A model generated the notes under the pieces. It saw only the letters and a program-made list of their open reading frames with translations, made no database searches and was not told the origin of the DNA. From Candidatus Binatus sp. (GTDB taxonomy: Bacteria > Desulfobacterota > Binatia > Binatales > Binataceae), in assembly GCF_030646925.1 (NCBI RefSeq), contig NZ_JAUSKL010000058.1:36123-100122 (forward strand): a DNA stretch of 64,000 nucleotides. The letters are read 5' to 3'. The translations under genes and the position numbers were made by a program. Below, in pieces: positions 51,217-59,716 of the stretch. The stretch's first letter is position 1. Every line of letters starts with the position of its first letter.

Positions 51217-52518
51217 CTATTCCGACTTCTGAAAATCTTTTAAAGCTTCCGGATCGAGCATCTGGGTTTTTCTGACCACCGCCTGCGCCTGCAGCAAGGT
51301 CGTCTTGGCGGCCCTGGTCTGCAGCGTCTGCGTCTTCTTGATTTGATCCATCAGGCCCGCCAGCGCCTGGGTCGCTTTCACGTTGCCCATCCGCTGCGTG
51401 CCTTGCAGTGCGTTGCCGAGCAGCCGCGTCGCGCGATCGATATTGCCCGCCTTCAGTTCCTCTTCAGCTTTCGATTGCAGCTTGGCGATTGACACTTGGT
51501 CAACGAGGTTCATCACGCGGCCATTGCGCTTGCTCGTCAGCGTGCGATCGAGCGTGTAATCGACGGCGAGATCGCAGTTGGCGGTCGCCTCGCCGGCGCC
51601 TGGAACTTCGTAATGAAAACTGCTTTGCAGAATTCGCACCATGCCGGGCTTGCGCGGCGGCAGCACCAGCGTCAGCAACACCGATCCCGGCACGCCCGCC
51701 TGCAGGTCGCCGATCTCGTAGCTGATCTTTCGATCCTCGCCGACCAGCGGCGATCCCAGCACGTAAATTTCCGGCGACGCGCGAAATGCCTCGCGCACCT
51801 GCACGCCTTGCGACAGCGTCACGTCGATTCGGCCGTTGCGGAGCGTGACCGCGCGGAGCCCCTGCAACTCGTCTTCGAAGATTCCCGGAATCTCGGCCGG
51901 ATCGCCGATAAAGTGATACTTGCCGTTGGAATCCTGCGCGAGACGCTGCAGCAATTTCTCGTTGAACTCGACGCCGACGCCCATCGTCGAAAATGAAATC
52001 TGATCGCGATTCTTTTCGACCAGGTCGAGGCATGCGGTCTCTTCGTAGGTTTGTCCGTCGGTCAGCACCAGCACGCGATTCAAACGATCCGAGCTGAGAT
52101 TTTTTTTCACCTCATCGATCGCCGCGCGCATCCCGAGCGCCATCTGCGTGCCGCCGCCAATTTCGAGCAGATCGATATCATCGATCGCGCGATGCACCGC
52201 GCCTTTGTCGCGCGCCGCCTCGGGCGTGATCATAACTTTCGCCTTGTCGGCAAACGCTACGATCGACACCTTGTCGTCGGCGTTCAGATGGTCGGCGAGA
52301 AACTTCACCGCGTCGACCACGAACTCGAGCCGCCGCTCGTCGTACATCGAGCCCGAGCGATCGATCACGACGCCGAGGTTCAGCGGAACTCGCGCGCCGC
52401 CTGCGCCGCCCCCGCCGCGGGCAACTGCTTCGAGCAACACGTAGAGGACAAAATTTTCGGCGCTCGACAGCACATGTTCGCTGCTCGCTAGCGCGTCGAA
52501 GCTAAGTGGCTCCGCCAT
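51217..52518 (-). CDS. von Willebrand factor type A domain protein
   Basis: 433 residues. vWA domain at about 40-225 with an intact MIDAS: GVVIDRSGSMYDERR (DxSxS), Thr in GGGTQMALGMRAA, and Asp in VLVLTDGQTYEE. After a beta-rich middle, the C-terminal 110 residues are helical and charged (SIAKLQSKAEEELKAGNIDR), ending with TQTLQTRAAKTTLLQAQ..VRKTQM repeats in which the Thr residues are good kinase targets. First gene of the signalling locus; probably the scaffold or substrate for the kinase/phosphatase pair, as in vWA-kinase-PP2C triads. Confidence 0.88.
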   Translation of the reverse strand: MAEPLSFDALASSEHVLSSAENFVLYVLLEAVARGGGGAGGARVPLNLGVVIDRSGSMYDERRLEFVVDAVKFLADHLNADDKVSIVAFADKAKVMITPEAARDKGAVHRAIDDIDLLEIGGGTQMALGMRAAIDEVKKNLSSDRLNRVLVLTDGQTYEETACLDLVEKNRDQISFSTMGVGVEFNEKLLQRLAQDSNGKYHFIGDPAEIPGIFEDELQGLRAVTLRNGRIDVTLSQGVQVREAFRASPEIYVLGSPLVGEDRKISYEIGDLQAGVPGSVLLTLVLPPRKPGMVRILQSSFHYEVPGAGEATANCDLAVDYTLDRTLTSKRNGRVMNLVDQVSIAKLQSKAEEELKAGNIDRATRLLGNALQGTQRMGNVKATQALAGLMDQIKKTQTLQTRAAKTTLLQAQAVVRKTQMLDPEALKDFQKSE

Positions 52519-52707
52519 TTGGTGAATCTCCCAACGCCAATTGTAGGTTCAAGCTTCAGGGCTTGGCAACTGACTGACCGCATAGAATACGAAATGCGCG
52601 AGCCTTGATCCATTCCTTTTTCGGACCCGCGCTCTTCAATCATACGAACCGATCGGCCCTTCGTCGCGCTGGATGCCCTCGTTAAAAGAGCGTAAGAGAT
52701 AGGCGCT

Positions 52708-53877
52708 ATGGAACTCAGAGCCAAATGCGCGATCGCCGGGCTGGGACAAACCCGGATGGGCAAGAACTTCGATCATCCCGGGCCGGTGGGCTTTGCGGCC
52801 GAGGCCGTTAATCTTGCTCTCGAGGACGCGGGCCTCAAGCGCACTGACCTCGACGGCCTGCTGGTCAACCCCGGACTGACCTGGGGCGACAACGCGATGG
52901 CGTCGTTCTCCCTCCAACAGGCGATGGGTCTCTCCAACCTTCGGCTGACTGCGACGATGAATCTCGGCGGCGCGACCGCAGCCGCGATGATCATGCATGC
53001 AGCGCAATCGATCGCAGCCGGGATGGCCGAGGTCGTCGCCGGCGTGTTCTCCGATGCGCCGCTGCGTCCGCCCGCGCCCGACAAAGCCCAGGGTGCTGGA
53101 TCCGCGGCGGCTTACGGCTTCGCGCGCGGCGTCAATGCGGCCTACGGACTCTTCGGCGTCAATGCGCACTACGCCTTCGTCGCGCAGCGTCATATGCATC
53201 TCTACGGCACGACCAATGACCATCTGGGCGCGATCGCGGTTGCCGAGCGTCAGTGGGCGAATCTCAATCCCGACGCGCAGTTTTGTGACACGCCGATGTC
53301 GATGGCGGATTACCACGCCTCGCGATGGGTGGTCGAGCCGTTTCATCTGTACGATTGCTGCCTCGTGTCGAACGGCGGTCTCGCCGTGATCGTGACGTCG
53401 GCGGAGCGCGCCAAGGATCTGAAGCGGCCGCCGGTGTACGTGCTCGGGATGGGACAAGGGCATCCAGGCGGAGATCCGATGGAGACTTTGGTGTCGGGCG
53501 CGCCGATCGCCAAGAAAACCGCGTTCAAAATGGCGAACATCTCGCTGAACGACGTGGATTTTTGTGAACTTTACGACTGCTATACTTTCACCGTGCTCGT
53601 CACGCTCGAGGATTACGGCTACTGCAAGAAGGGCGAAGGCGGCGCGTTCGTCGCCGATGGCAAAATCGGTCCCAACGGCACGCTGCCAGTGAATACCGGC
53701 GGCGGCCAGCTAAGCTCGTTCTATATGTGGGGGATGACGCCGGTCAGCGAGGCGATCGTGCAAATCCGCGGCGATGGCGGCAGGCGGCAGGTGCCGAAGC
53801 ATGAGGTGGGGCTGGTATCGGGCAATGGGGGAATCCTCTCGACTCATTCGACGCTGGTCCTCGGCTCTCACGCCTGA
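52708..53877 (+). CDS. Thiolase family protein (acetyl-CoA acetyltransferase-like)
   Basis: 389 residues of the non-decarboxylating thiolase/SCP2-type family. IAGLGQTRMGKN opening, then ATMNLGGATAAAMIMHAAQS, where the nucleophile Cys of typical thiolases is not seen. VDFCELYDCYTFTVLVTLED follows, and the end is VNTGGGQLSSFYMWGMTPVS and GNGGILSTHSTLVLG. As with many DitF/SCP-x-like homologues, the usual active-site Cys is replaced. It probably acts with the DUF35 protein encoded 60 bp downstream in aldol-type (retro-aldol) or Claisen cleavage of CoA esters. Confidence 0.85.
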   Translation: MELRAKCAIAGLGQTRMGKNFDHPGPVGFAAEAVNLALEDAGLKRTDLDGLLVNPGLTWGDNAMASFSLQQAMGLSNLRLTATMNLGGATAAAMIMHAAQSIAAGMAEVVAGVFSDAPLRPPAPDKAQGAGSAAAYGFARGVNAAYGLFGVNAHYAFVAQRHMHLYGTTNDHLGAIAVAERQWANLNPDAQFCDTPMSMADYHASRWVVEPFHLYDCCLVSNGGLAVIVTSAERAKDLKRPPVYVLGMGQGHPGGDPMETLVSGAPIAKKTAFKMANISLNDVDFCELYDCYTFTVLVTLEDYGYCKKGEGGAFVADGKIGPNGTLPVNTGGGQLSSFYMWGMTPVSEAIVQIRGDGGRRQVPKHEVGLVSGNGGILSTHSTLVLGSHA

Positions 53878-53937
53878 ATATCAAACGCGCCGGCCAAACC
53901 CACGTTGGACGCTCCTTCCGCGAACAGACTCGAAACC

Positions 53938-54366
53938 ATGCCTGAAAAAAGCAAACCAGTTCCCAAGCCGATTCCCTCGATCACGCCGGACATGGTGGAG
54001 TTCTTCGCGGGTGCGCGCGAAGGGCGCCTGATGATCCAGAAGTGCGGCGGATGCGGCGCGCTTAGATTCCCGGCCTACGAAATCTGCTCGAAGTGCAATT
54101 CCACCAAGGCGAAGTGGGTGCAGGTCAGCGGCCGCGGCACCGTCTATAGCTTCAACATCATGCATCAGCTTTATCATCCGGGGTTTGCGACCGAGGTGCC
54201 GTATGCGGTCGTCGTGGTGGAACTCGAAGAGGGATGCAAGTTCGTATCGAATCTGCTCGGTATCAAGCCGCACGAAATCAAGTGCGGGATGCCGGTCGAG
54301 GCGGTGTTCGAAAAGCTGAGCGAAACCGTATCGATACCGAAATTTCGGCCTCGCGCCTCAAGTTGA
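53938..54366 (+). CDS. Zn-ribbon OB-fold (DUF35) protein, thiolase partner
   Basis: About 142 residues from the ATG at 53938 (the frame opens earlier at a TTG 53905). Rubredoxin-like zinc ribbon CGGCGALRFPAYEICSKC (about residues 33-50), then an OB fold (GRGTVYSFNIMHQLYHPGFA, PYAVVVVELEEG). This is the ChsH2/DUF35 architecture that binds acyl-CoA next to a thiolase or hydratase. Pairing with the preceding thiolase-like gene is the usual arrangement. Confidence 0.9.
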   Translation: MPEKSKPVPKPIPSITPDMVEFFAGAREGRLMIQKCGGCGALRFPAYEICSKCNSTKAKWVQVSGRGTVYSFNIMHQLYHPGFATEVPYAVVVVELEEGCKFVSNLLGIKPHEIKCGMPVEAVFEKLSETVSIPKFRPRASS

Positions 54367-54572
54367 GCGGTCGCGGCGGATGATGGGGTGGGTGGCGAAA
54401 GCTGCCTCCAGGCGTGATTTCAATGAAAAATGCTTTGTTTTCCTTGCTTTTTTCAAAAGAAAGGCGCCTCGCCCTGTGGGCAACTGATTGAAATCTGGTT
54501 CCCTCGGCGCCTCGAACCGAAGTAACTTCCCCTCTTAACTAAGAGTATAATCGTCAGTAGGCAAACCTAACA
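54367..54572 (+). promoter_or_regulatory. Upstream region of the PAS-HisKA-REC gene with consensus -10
   Basis: 206 bp without a gene. A perfect TATAAT at 54546-54551 follows TAACTT (54523-54528) at 17 bp, giving a start site only about 15 nt before the ATG 54573. Farther upstream, GGCGCCTCG occurs twice (around 54467 and 54508), and GTGGC-GAAA-GCTGCC (about 54391-54405) forms a GNRA-type hairpin that could end the DUF35 transcript. Confidence 0.5.
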
Positions 54573-55718
54573 ATGTTTCCGCTAGACAAAAAATATTTCC
54601 AGCGCTTGCTGGAGAGTGCCCCCGACATCATTATCGCCGTCGACAAGGAAGGCATGATCACTTTCTACAACGACGGCGCTCGCACCAACCTCGGTTACAG
54701 CTCCGACGAAATCATCGGGCAGAACTGCACGCTCATCTATCCGTCGCTCGAGGAAGCGCGGCGCGTGATGAAAGCGATGCGGGCCGGCGACAACGTCCGC
54801 ATCTCGAGCTTCGAGACGGTTTTCCGCAACAAGGCCGGCGAGATGATCCCGGTGACGATCTCCGGCTCGCTGATCCATGATGACGACGGCAACGAGATCG
54901 GCTCGATCGGCTTCGCGCGTGATATCCGCCGCATGCGTCACGCGCAACAACTCGCGACGGCCGGTGAAATCGCGGTCAGCCTGGCGCACGAAATCAACAA
55001 TCCGCTCGAATCGATCATCAACAACCTCGACCTGCTGTCGCGATGCCTCGAAGGGCGCCTCAGCGAAGCCGAAAAGGTCGTCGAGAACGAACGGCTCGAT
55101 TCGATTCGCAATTCGATCGACCGCGTGCAGGCAATCGTCCGCCGCCTCGACGAGATGACACGCAAGGGCGAGTACGAAACGCGCGATTATCTCGCCGGCA
55201 AGCGGATGGCCGACCTGGCGCCGCGCGAGACCGCCAAGGAAAGGACTCACGAAGCCCCGCACTCGCCCGAGAGCTATCCGCTCGAAGGGATGTCTGTGAT
55301 CGTGCTCGACGACGATATCGCGGTGGTGAATTCGCTCGCGGAAATTCTGCGCGCCGAGCGATGTATCGTGAATTGCGCGACGCGGCCGTCGGCCGCATTC
55401 GGCATCCTGCGCAACGTCAAGGTGGACGCGGTGATTTCGGACGTCGTGATGCCTGAGATGGACGGCTACGACTTCTATCTCAAGGTCAAGGAAGAGATGC
55501 CGAATCTGCCGGTGATCCTGATGACGGCGTATTACTACGACAAGGATCACATCCTTAAGCGATCGCGCTTGCGGGGACTCGAGGGCGCGCTGTTCAAGAA
55601 GCCGGTGAATCCGGCGAAGCTGCGCCAGATGCTGATGCAACTGCGGCAGAAGTCGAACCAGGCGAAGGCCGACGCGCGCGTCGCCGCGGCGGTGGCCAAA
55701 GCCGCCGCCCAGCAGTAA
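54573..55718 (+). CDS. PAS-HisKA-receiver protein lacking an ATPase domain
   Basis: 381 residues. PAS domain at about 8-125 (LLESAPDIIIAVDKEGMITF, GYSSDEIIGQNC). A dimerisation/phosphoacceptor helix pair follows with the H-box SLAHEINNPLESIINNLDLL (His about 138). After about 225 comes directly a receiver domain with VIVLDDDIAVV, phospho-Asp 289 in VISDVVMPEMDGYD, Thr in LMTAYY and Lys in FKKPVNP. The N, G1 and G2 boxes of a histidine-kinase ATPase are absent, so it cannot phosphorylate itself. It may be a phosphotransfer relay or serve a kinase in trans. Monocistronic with its own -10. Confidence 0.85.
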   Translation: MFPLDKKYFQRLLESAPDIIIAVDKEGMITFYNDGARTNLGYSSDEIIGQNCTLIYPSLEEARRVMKAMRAGDNVRISSFETVFRNKAGEMIPVTISGSLIHDDDGNEIGSIGFARDIRRMRHAQQLATAGEIAVSLAHEINNPLESIINNLDLLSRCLEGRLSEAEKVVENERLDSIRNSIDRVQAIVRRLDEMTRKGEYETRDYLAGKRMADLAPRETAKERTHEAPHSPESYPLEGMSVIVLDDDIAVVNSLAEILRAERCIVNCATRPSAAFGILRNVKVDAVISDVVMPEMDGYDFYLKVKEEMPNLPVILMTAYYYDKDHILKRSRLRGLEGALFKKPVNPAKLRQMLMQLRQKSNQAKADARVAAAVAKAAAQQ

Positions 55719-55742
55719 AGCGCGGGCGCAAATCACTCGGAA

Positions 55743-56129
55743 TCAAATTTCGATCTCCTCCCGCCGCAGCGGCCGAGTAGTGGCAATCGATGTGAGCATC
55801 GCGGCGCCCAAGGCATACAACGCTGCCGCCAACGACGCGCTCATCATTCGGAGATCATTCAGTTTGCTGGTTTTGCCAGGGAAAATCCGAATCGCGAAAA
55901 CCAAAAAGAGGGTCGCCGCATATGCACACACTACAAAACAACCCTGCCTGAGCCAGATCGGAGAGCCGGCGAACTGAAGGCGGGCTCCCGCCCTTGCTAC
56001 GCGGGAGTTAAACCGGCGTTCGAACCACGAAAATTGCGCCAAAAGGTTTTCGTGCGCAAGCGCGGCTACCATCAGGATCGGGAACGCACTGCGCAGCGTT
56101 CTCAGAATGACCTTGGCGCCGGTGCGCAA
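55743..56129 (-). CDS. Possible small membrane protein
   Basis: 128 residues with two likely transmembrane helices (CFVVCAYAATLFLVFAIRIF at about 65-84 and ASLAAALYALGAAMLTSIA at about 98-116). A basic N-terminal half (FSWFERRFNSRVARAGARLQ) precedes them. No known domain. It fills the gap between the PAS gene and selB, and nothing else there competes for the space. Codon pattern is only moderately convincing. Confidence 0.45.
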   Translation of the reverse strand: MRTGAKVILRTLRSAFPILMVAALAHENLLAQFSWFERRFNSRVARAGARLQFAGSPIWLRQGCFVVCAYAATLFLVFAIRIFPGKTSKLNDLRMMSASLAAALYALGAAMLTSIATTRPLRREEIEI

Positions 56130-56180
56130 GCGTGCGACATTGTGGGGTCGTCGGTCATTTCGAACGAAGTGGTTAATCCC

Positions 56181-56253
56181 GGATCCGGCATCCTTCGACT
56201 CCGGCCAGCCTGCCCCGTTCGACTTCGCTCAGGGCTTCGGCTCCGATGACGGA
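56181..56253 (+). repeat. Dispersed repeat family B, expanded copy at the end of selB
   Basis: Contains GGATCCGGCATCCTTCGACT, CCGGCCAGCCTG, then GTTCGACTTCGCTCAGGGCT and CCGATGACGGA, i.e. a B unit enlarged by an internal repeat. The selB stop codon (56229-56231) lies inside it. Confidence 0.7.
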
Positions 56254-58340
56254 AGGCTGCGGAGGCGGCGAACGTCGCCGACGCGAGTGGTGACGCCGGC
56301 GTGATCGAAGTAGTCGAGCAGCGCGATCGAAAATTTGCGCGAAGCGCCGAGTAGATCGCGGAATGAGGCGGCGGTGATCTCGGGATGCGTCTTCAGATGC
56401 TCGAGCAGCTTCGCGCGTGCGGACTCGGCGGCGGCGCGGCTGAAATAAAGATCGGTGGCGACCTTGATCACGCGGCCTTCGCGTTCCATCGCGGTGAGCA
56501 CGGTGCGGAGCCGAGGAAGATCGCTCGGGGTGAGCTTCAGGATCTCGGCGATCTGCTTCAGTTCGGGCGGCTGAAATTCCGCCTTCGATAGCAGTTCCTC
56601 GAGATGCGCGCCGAGCTTGCCGGCGTCGCCGCCGAGTTGCACGCGGTGGCTCTTCAGGCGGAGCACGCTCTCCTCGCGGACGATGTCGGTTTCGCGGCTC
56701 AGACGATCGATCAGCGGCCGAAAGGCGCGCGACGCGATTTCATACGGCAATCGCGTGCGCAGCGACTCCATGTCGAGCCCCGGCGACAGCGGCTCGCCCT
56801 GATGATGCGTTGCGAGAGCAGCGAGCGTGAATTGCTTGAGCTGGTCCCATTTGGCGCGCGTGGTGAAACCCTCTTCGTCGCCGATCGAAAGCTTGATGAA
56901 GCGCGGATCCTTGAGCGCGGCTTCGGCTTCCTTAACCGGGATGTTCATCAGCGTCGCGATGCGCGACCCGCTGAGCGCGAAGGCGTCTTGCAGATCGAGC
57001 AGCGCGTCGAGCGCGGCGGCGCTGGCCGCGGGTATTGCGGGTGCATCGCGCGGTGATGATGAAGTGGCAGGCGATCCAGCACCCTCACCCGCCTCATCGC
57101 TCACGCGCTTCGGCGACCTCTCCCGCAAAAAAGCGGGCGAGGCATCGGAAGGCGGGCGAGGTTGAGCCGGAAGATGCTGCTCGGAGCGGCGCAGGAGATT
57201 TTCGCGCAGCACGTTGAGGGGCGCGAGGTCGCGCGGCTTGCGGACTCGGCGCGCGAGCGGATTCAGCACCACGCCCCCGCCGATGGTGCGCGAGTTGGTT
57301 TCGTCGCGAATGACGAAGCGATCGCCGGCGAGCGCGACGACGGGCGAATCGGGAATCAACTGCGCGAGGCCGGCGGATTTCGGCGCGATACTGCCGGCTT
57401 CGTCGCGCACCATCACGCGCGCGATCGTCTCGGCGGTCGCGATGAATAGCCGCACCCGGGTGTTGCTCTTGAGCGCGCGCTTGGCGGCGGGGCGAAGCTC
57501 GAGCCACGCGTCGAAGCGCGAGGTCGCGAAGTCGAGACGTTCATCGGCGAGCATGTCGCCGCGCGCCAGATCGATTTTCTCGGCACCGGTCAGATTGAGC
57601 GCCACGCGCTGGCAAAGGCCAGCGCTTTCGACCGATTCCGAATGCACCTGGATCGAGCGGACGCGCACCTCGTGACCGCCCGGCAGCACGCGCAGTTTTT
57701 GTCCGAGCCTGACTTCGGCGCCCATCGCAGTGCCGGTGACGACCACGCCGTGGCCCTTGATCACGAATGCTCGATCGAGCGGCAGGCGAAAGATGCCAGT
57801 GGCGCGCCGCGCCTGAAAGCCGTCGAGTTGACGAACGATTTCAGTCCGCAGTTGATCGAGGCCCATCCCCGTGATCGACGAAACCGGAATCACCGGCGCG
57901 GCGGCGAGCGTGGTGCCGTCGGCGAGCAACTCGATTTCTTCGCGCACCTCGGTAAGCCGCGCCGAGTCAACGACGTCCGCCTTGGTGATCACGAAGATGC
58001 CGCGCCGCGCGCCGAGCAGATGCAGGATGTCGAGATGCTCCTCGCTTTGCGGCATCACGCCGTCGTCGGCGGCGATCGCGAACAGCACCAGATCGATCCC
58101 GTGCGCGCCCGCGAGCATGTTGCGGATGAAGCGCTCGTGGCCGGGGACGTCAACGATGCCGGCGCGGGCGCCGTCGGGAAGAGTCAGATACGCGAAGCCC
58201 AAGTCGATCGAGATGCCGCGTTCCTTCTCTTCCTTCAGGCGGTCGGTATCCTGGCCGGTGAGCGCCTTGATGAGCGCAGTCTTGCCGTGATCGATGTGAC
58301 CGGCGGTACCGATGATGGCGTGCGTGACGACAGATGCCAT
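56229..58340 (-). CDS. selB: Selenocysteine-specific translation elongation factor
   Basis: 703 residues. EF-Tu-like GTPase: GHIDHGKT (14-21, G1), ERGISIDLGFAYL (switch I), VDVPGHERFIRNM (G3), VITKADVV (G4). Then domains II-III (FRLPLDRAFVIKGHGVVVTG, GDRFVIRDETNSRTIGGGVV) and C-terminal winged helices (about 450-690) that bind the SECIS. Brings Sec-tRNA to UGA codons. Residues about 400-420 are encoded by an A-family intergenic repeat, in the linker between domain III and the winged helices. The last residues and stop come from a B-family repeat. Its presence supports UGA recoding in selD; selA and tRNA-Sec are not in the window. Confidence 0.95.
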   Translation of the reverse strand: MASVVTHAIIGTAGHIDHGKTALIKALTGQDTDRLKEEKERGISIDLGFAYLTLPDGARAGIVDVPGHERFIRNMLAGAHGIDLVLFAIAADDGVMPQSEEHLDILHLLGARRGIFVITKADVVDSARLTEVREEIELLADGTTLAAAPVIPVSSITGMGLDQLRTEIVRQLDGFQARRATGIFRLPLDRAFVIKGHGVVVTGTAMGAEVRLGQKLRVLPGGHEVRVRSIQVHSESVESAGLCQRVALNLTGAEKIDLARGDMLADERLDFATSRFDAWLELRPAAKRALKSNTRVRLFIATAETIARVMVRDEAGSIAPKSAGLAQLIPDSPVVALAGDRFVIRDETNSRTIGGGVVLNPLARRVRKPRDLAPLNVLRENLLRRSEQHLPAQPRPPSDASPAFLRERSPKRVSDEAGEGAGSPATSSSPRDAPAIPAASAAALDALLDLQDAFALSGSRIATLMNIPVKEAEAALKDPRFIKLSIGDEEGFTTRAKWDQLKQFTLAALATHHQGEPLSPGLDMESLRTRLPYEIASRAFRPLIDRLSRETDIVREESVLRLKSHRVQLGGDAGKLGAHLEELLSKAEFQPPELKQIAEILKLTPSDLPRLRTVLTAMEREGRVIKVATDLYFSRAAAESARAKLLEHLKTHPEITAASFRDLLGASRKFSIALLDYFDHAGVTTRVGDVRRLRSLPSSEPKP
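57080..57142 (+). repeat. Dispersed repeat family A, copy 2, inside selB
   Basis: CACCCTCACCCGCCTCATCG to CTCTCCCGC..GCGGGCGAGG, the same layout as 15660-15770 and 58544-58610. It keeps the selB frame open and is translated as SPAFLRERSPKRVSDEAGEG. Confidence 0.85.
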
Positions 58341-58826
58341 CTATGTTCTGTAGCATGGCGGACGGTTGAAAAAGTAATTTTCAGCTATGCCGAAGATCGA
58401 GATCCTTCGACTCCGGCAGCCTTTGCTCAGGATGACGGAGTGGGCGAGATCACTCACTTACAAAAAGTTCACAAACTCTCAGGGTGACGGAAAGAAAAAA
58501 GTGAGAGACGGGGGAGTGAGGTGATGTATCGGGCGACGGGCGGCACCCTCACCTACCTCGTCGCTTAAGAGCGACTCGGCGTCCTCTCTCCCGTAACGTA
58601 ACGGGGGAGGTATTAGGATCCGGGATTCCTCGCTACGCAGTCTCCGCTCGGAATGACACGGGCGTGCGCGCGGAGTAAAAGCACGAGGCGCGCACAGTTG
58701 CGGTGCGGTCGCTTGGGTTTCGCCCCAAGCGACCGCAGCAGCCAAGGCATCAGGACATTTGTTTGATGCATATTTCGACGTCGAAGCGGCCGCGGCACCT
58801 TGTGAGCGGCAGCATCGGACCAAACA
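58341..58826. repeat. Repeat-filled intergenic region upstream of selB (families A, B and C)
   Basis: 486 bp without a gene. In order: family B unit (58399-58440, GATCCTTCGACTCCGGCAGC), inverted family C unit (58456-58498, related to 28203-28241), family A unit (58544-58610), and a diverged B unit (58615-58661, GATTCCTCGCTACGCAGTCT). The remaining 58662-58826 shows nothing recognisable. The promoter of selB must lie within or before these repeats. Confidence 0.7.
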
Positions 58827-59198
58827 TTACGCCATCTGCTTGGTGTACATCGCCATGTCGAAATAGTCGCGCCACGCGCTGATTTTGCCGCCGCTAACCT
58901 CGAACACGCCGGTCACCGGGAGCGTGATTTTCTTGGCGCCCAAATCGAACATATCGAGGCGCTCGTTGAAAACCACATTTCCGTTCGAGGCGCATTTCAG
59001 AATCTTGAACTCGATCGATTTGGCGCCTGGCAGAAACGTGTTGATGGTGGCGCGGATTGCGGCTTTGCCGCGCGCCGGCTCGGTCGGGATGTTGTGATAG
59101 ACGGCGTCCTCGGTGAAGAAGCCGAGCAACTCGTCGATGTTCTTGCGCGGCCAGGCATTGCAAAAGTCGGTCACAACTTTTTCAGCATCGGTAGCCAT
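58827..59198 (-). CDS. Limonene-1,2-epoxide hydrolase family protein (SnoaL-like fold)
   Basis: About 123 residues from the ATG at 59198 (MATDAEKVVTDFC); the frame opens at 59222. The cone-shaped NTF2/SnoaL fold is clear (FFTEDAVYHNIPTEPARGKA). The epoxide-hydrolase residues can be placed: Tyr and Asn in VYHNIP, Arg and Asp in NERLDMF, and Asp in WRDYFDM, matching the Asp-Arg-Asp triad of limonene epoxide hydrolase. Probably hydrolyses an epoxide or acts on a small polycyclic substrate. It is the last gene of the ABC transporter run. Confidence 0.8.
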   Translation of the reverse strand: MATDAEKVVTDFCNAWPRKNIDELLGFFTEDAVYHNIPTEPARGKAAIRATINTFLPGAKSIEFKILKCASNGNVVFNERLDMFDLGAKKITLPVTGVFEVSGGKISAWRDYFDMAMYTKQMA

Positions 59199-59227
59199 AG
59201 CGTGGACTCCTTCGGCGCGCATCGCGC

Positions 59228-59716
59228 CTATTCGTTGTCGAGGTAAAAGCGATCCTCATCCTTGTTATAGCCGAACAGCTCGGCAAAGCGACCCCAGTTC
59301 ACGATGGTCGAGAATTGGCGCTCGGGCTTTTCGGTCGGCAGCAGCATCGCGAGATGCTCGAGCACGATTTCCTTGCTGAGCGATCGATCCTCCTGCCCGT
59401 GCAGCAATCTAATGAAGTAACTGAACAGTCCGTGCTGCTTCAACCGTTCGCGCACGATGATCTTGCGCTGATTCATGGCGGCGTCAAGGACTGCGCGGCC
59501 GAGCGGTTCGAGGACGACGTCGCCGACGGGAGTGGAAACGAAGCCGAGGATCTCGGCGGCCTTCATCACCTTGAGCAAATCACCGAACTTGAAATTGAGG
59601 TCGCGCGCGATTTTGTAGCCGTCCTCGCGGCCGCCGCGATCGTCGAGCAATTCGAGCAGGCCGAAGACCCACGTCATGCCGCAATCGGGGACTGGAGTTA
59701 TCGCAGCCGACGGCAT
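59228..59716 (-). CDS. AAA-associated (ABC-ATPase C-terminal) domain protein
   Basis: 162 residues, all of it the helical AAA-associated domain (LLELLDDRGGREDGYKIARD, PLGRAVLDAAMNQRKIIVRE, STIVNWGRFAELFGYNKDED) that in many nitrate/sulfonate-type transporters is fused to the C-terminus of the ATPase. Here it is a separate gene whose ATG overlaps the ATPase stop (TAATG). It should regulate or dock to that ATPase. Confidence 0.82.
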   Translation of the reverse strand: MPSAAITPVPDCGMTWVFGLLELLDDRGGREDGYKIARDLNFKFGDLLKVMKAAEILGFVSTPVGDVVLEPLGRAVLDAAMNQRKIIVRERLKQHGLFSYFIRLLHGQEDRSLSKEIVLEHLAMLLPTEKPERQFSTIVNWGRFAELFGYNKDEDRFYLDNE

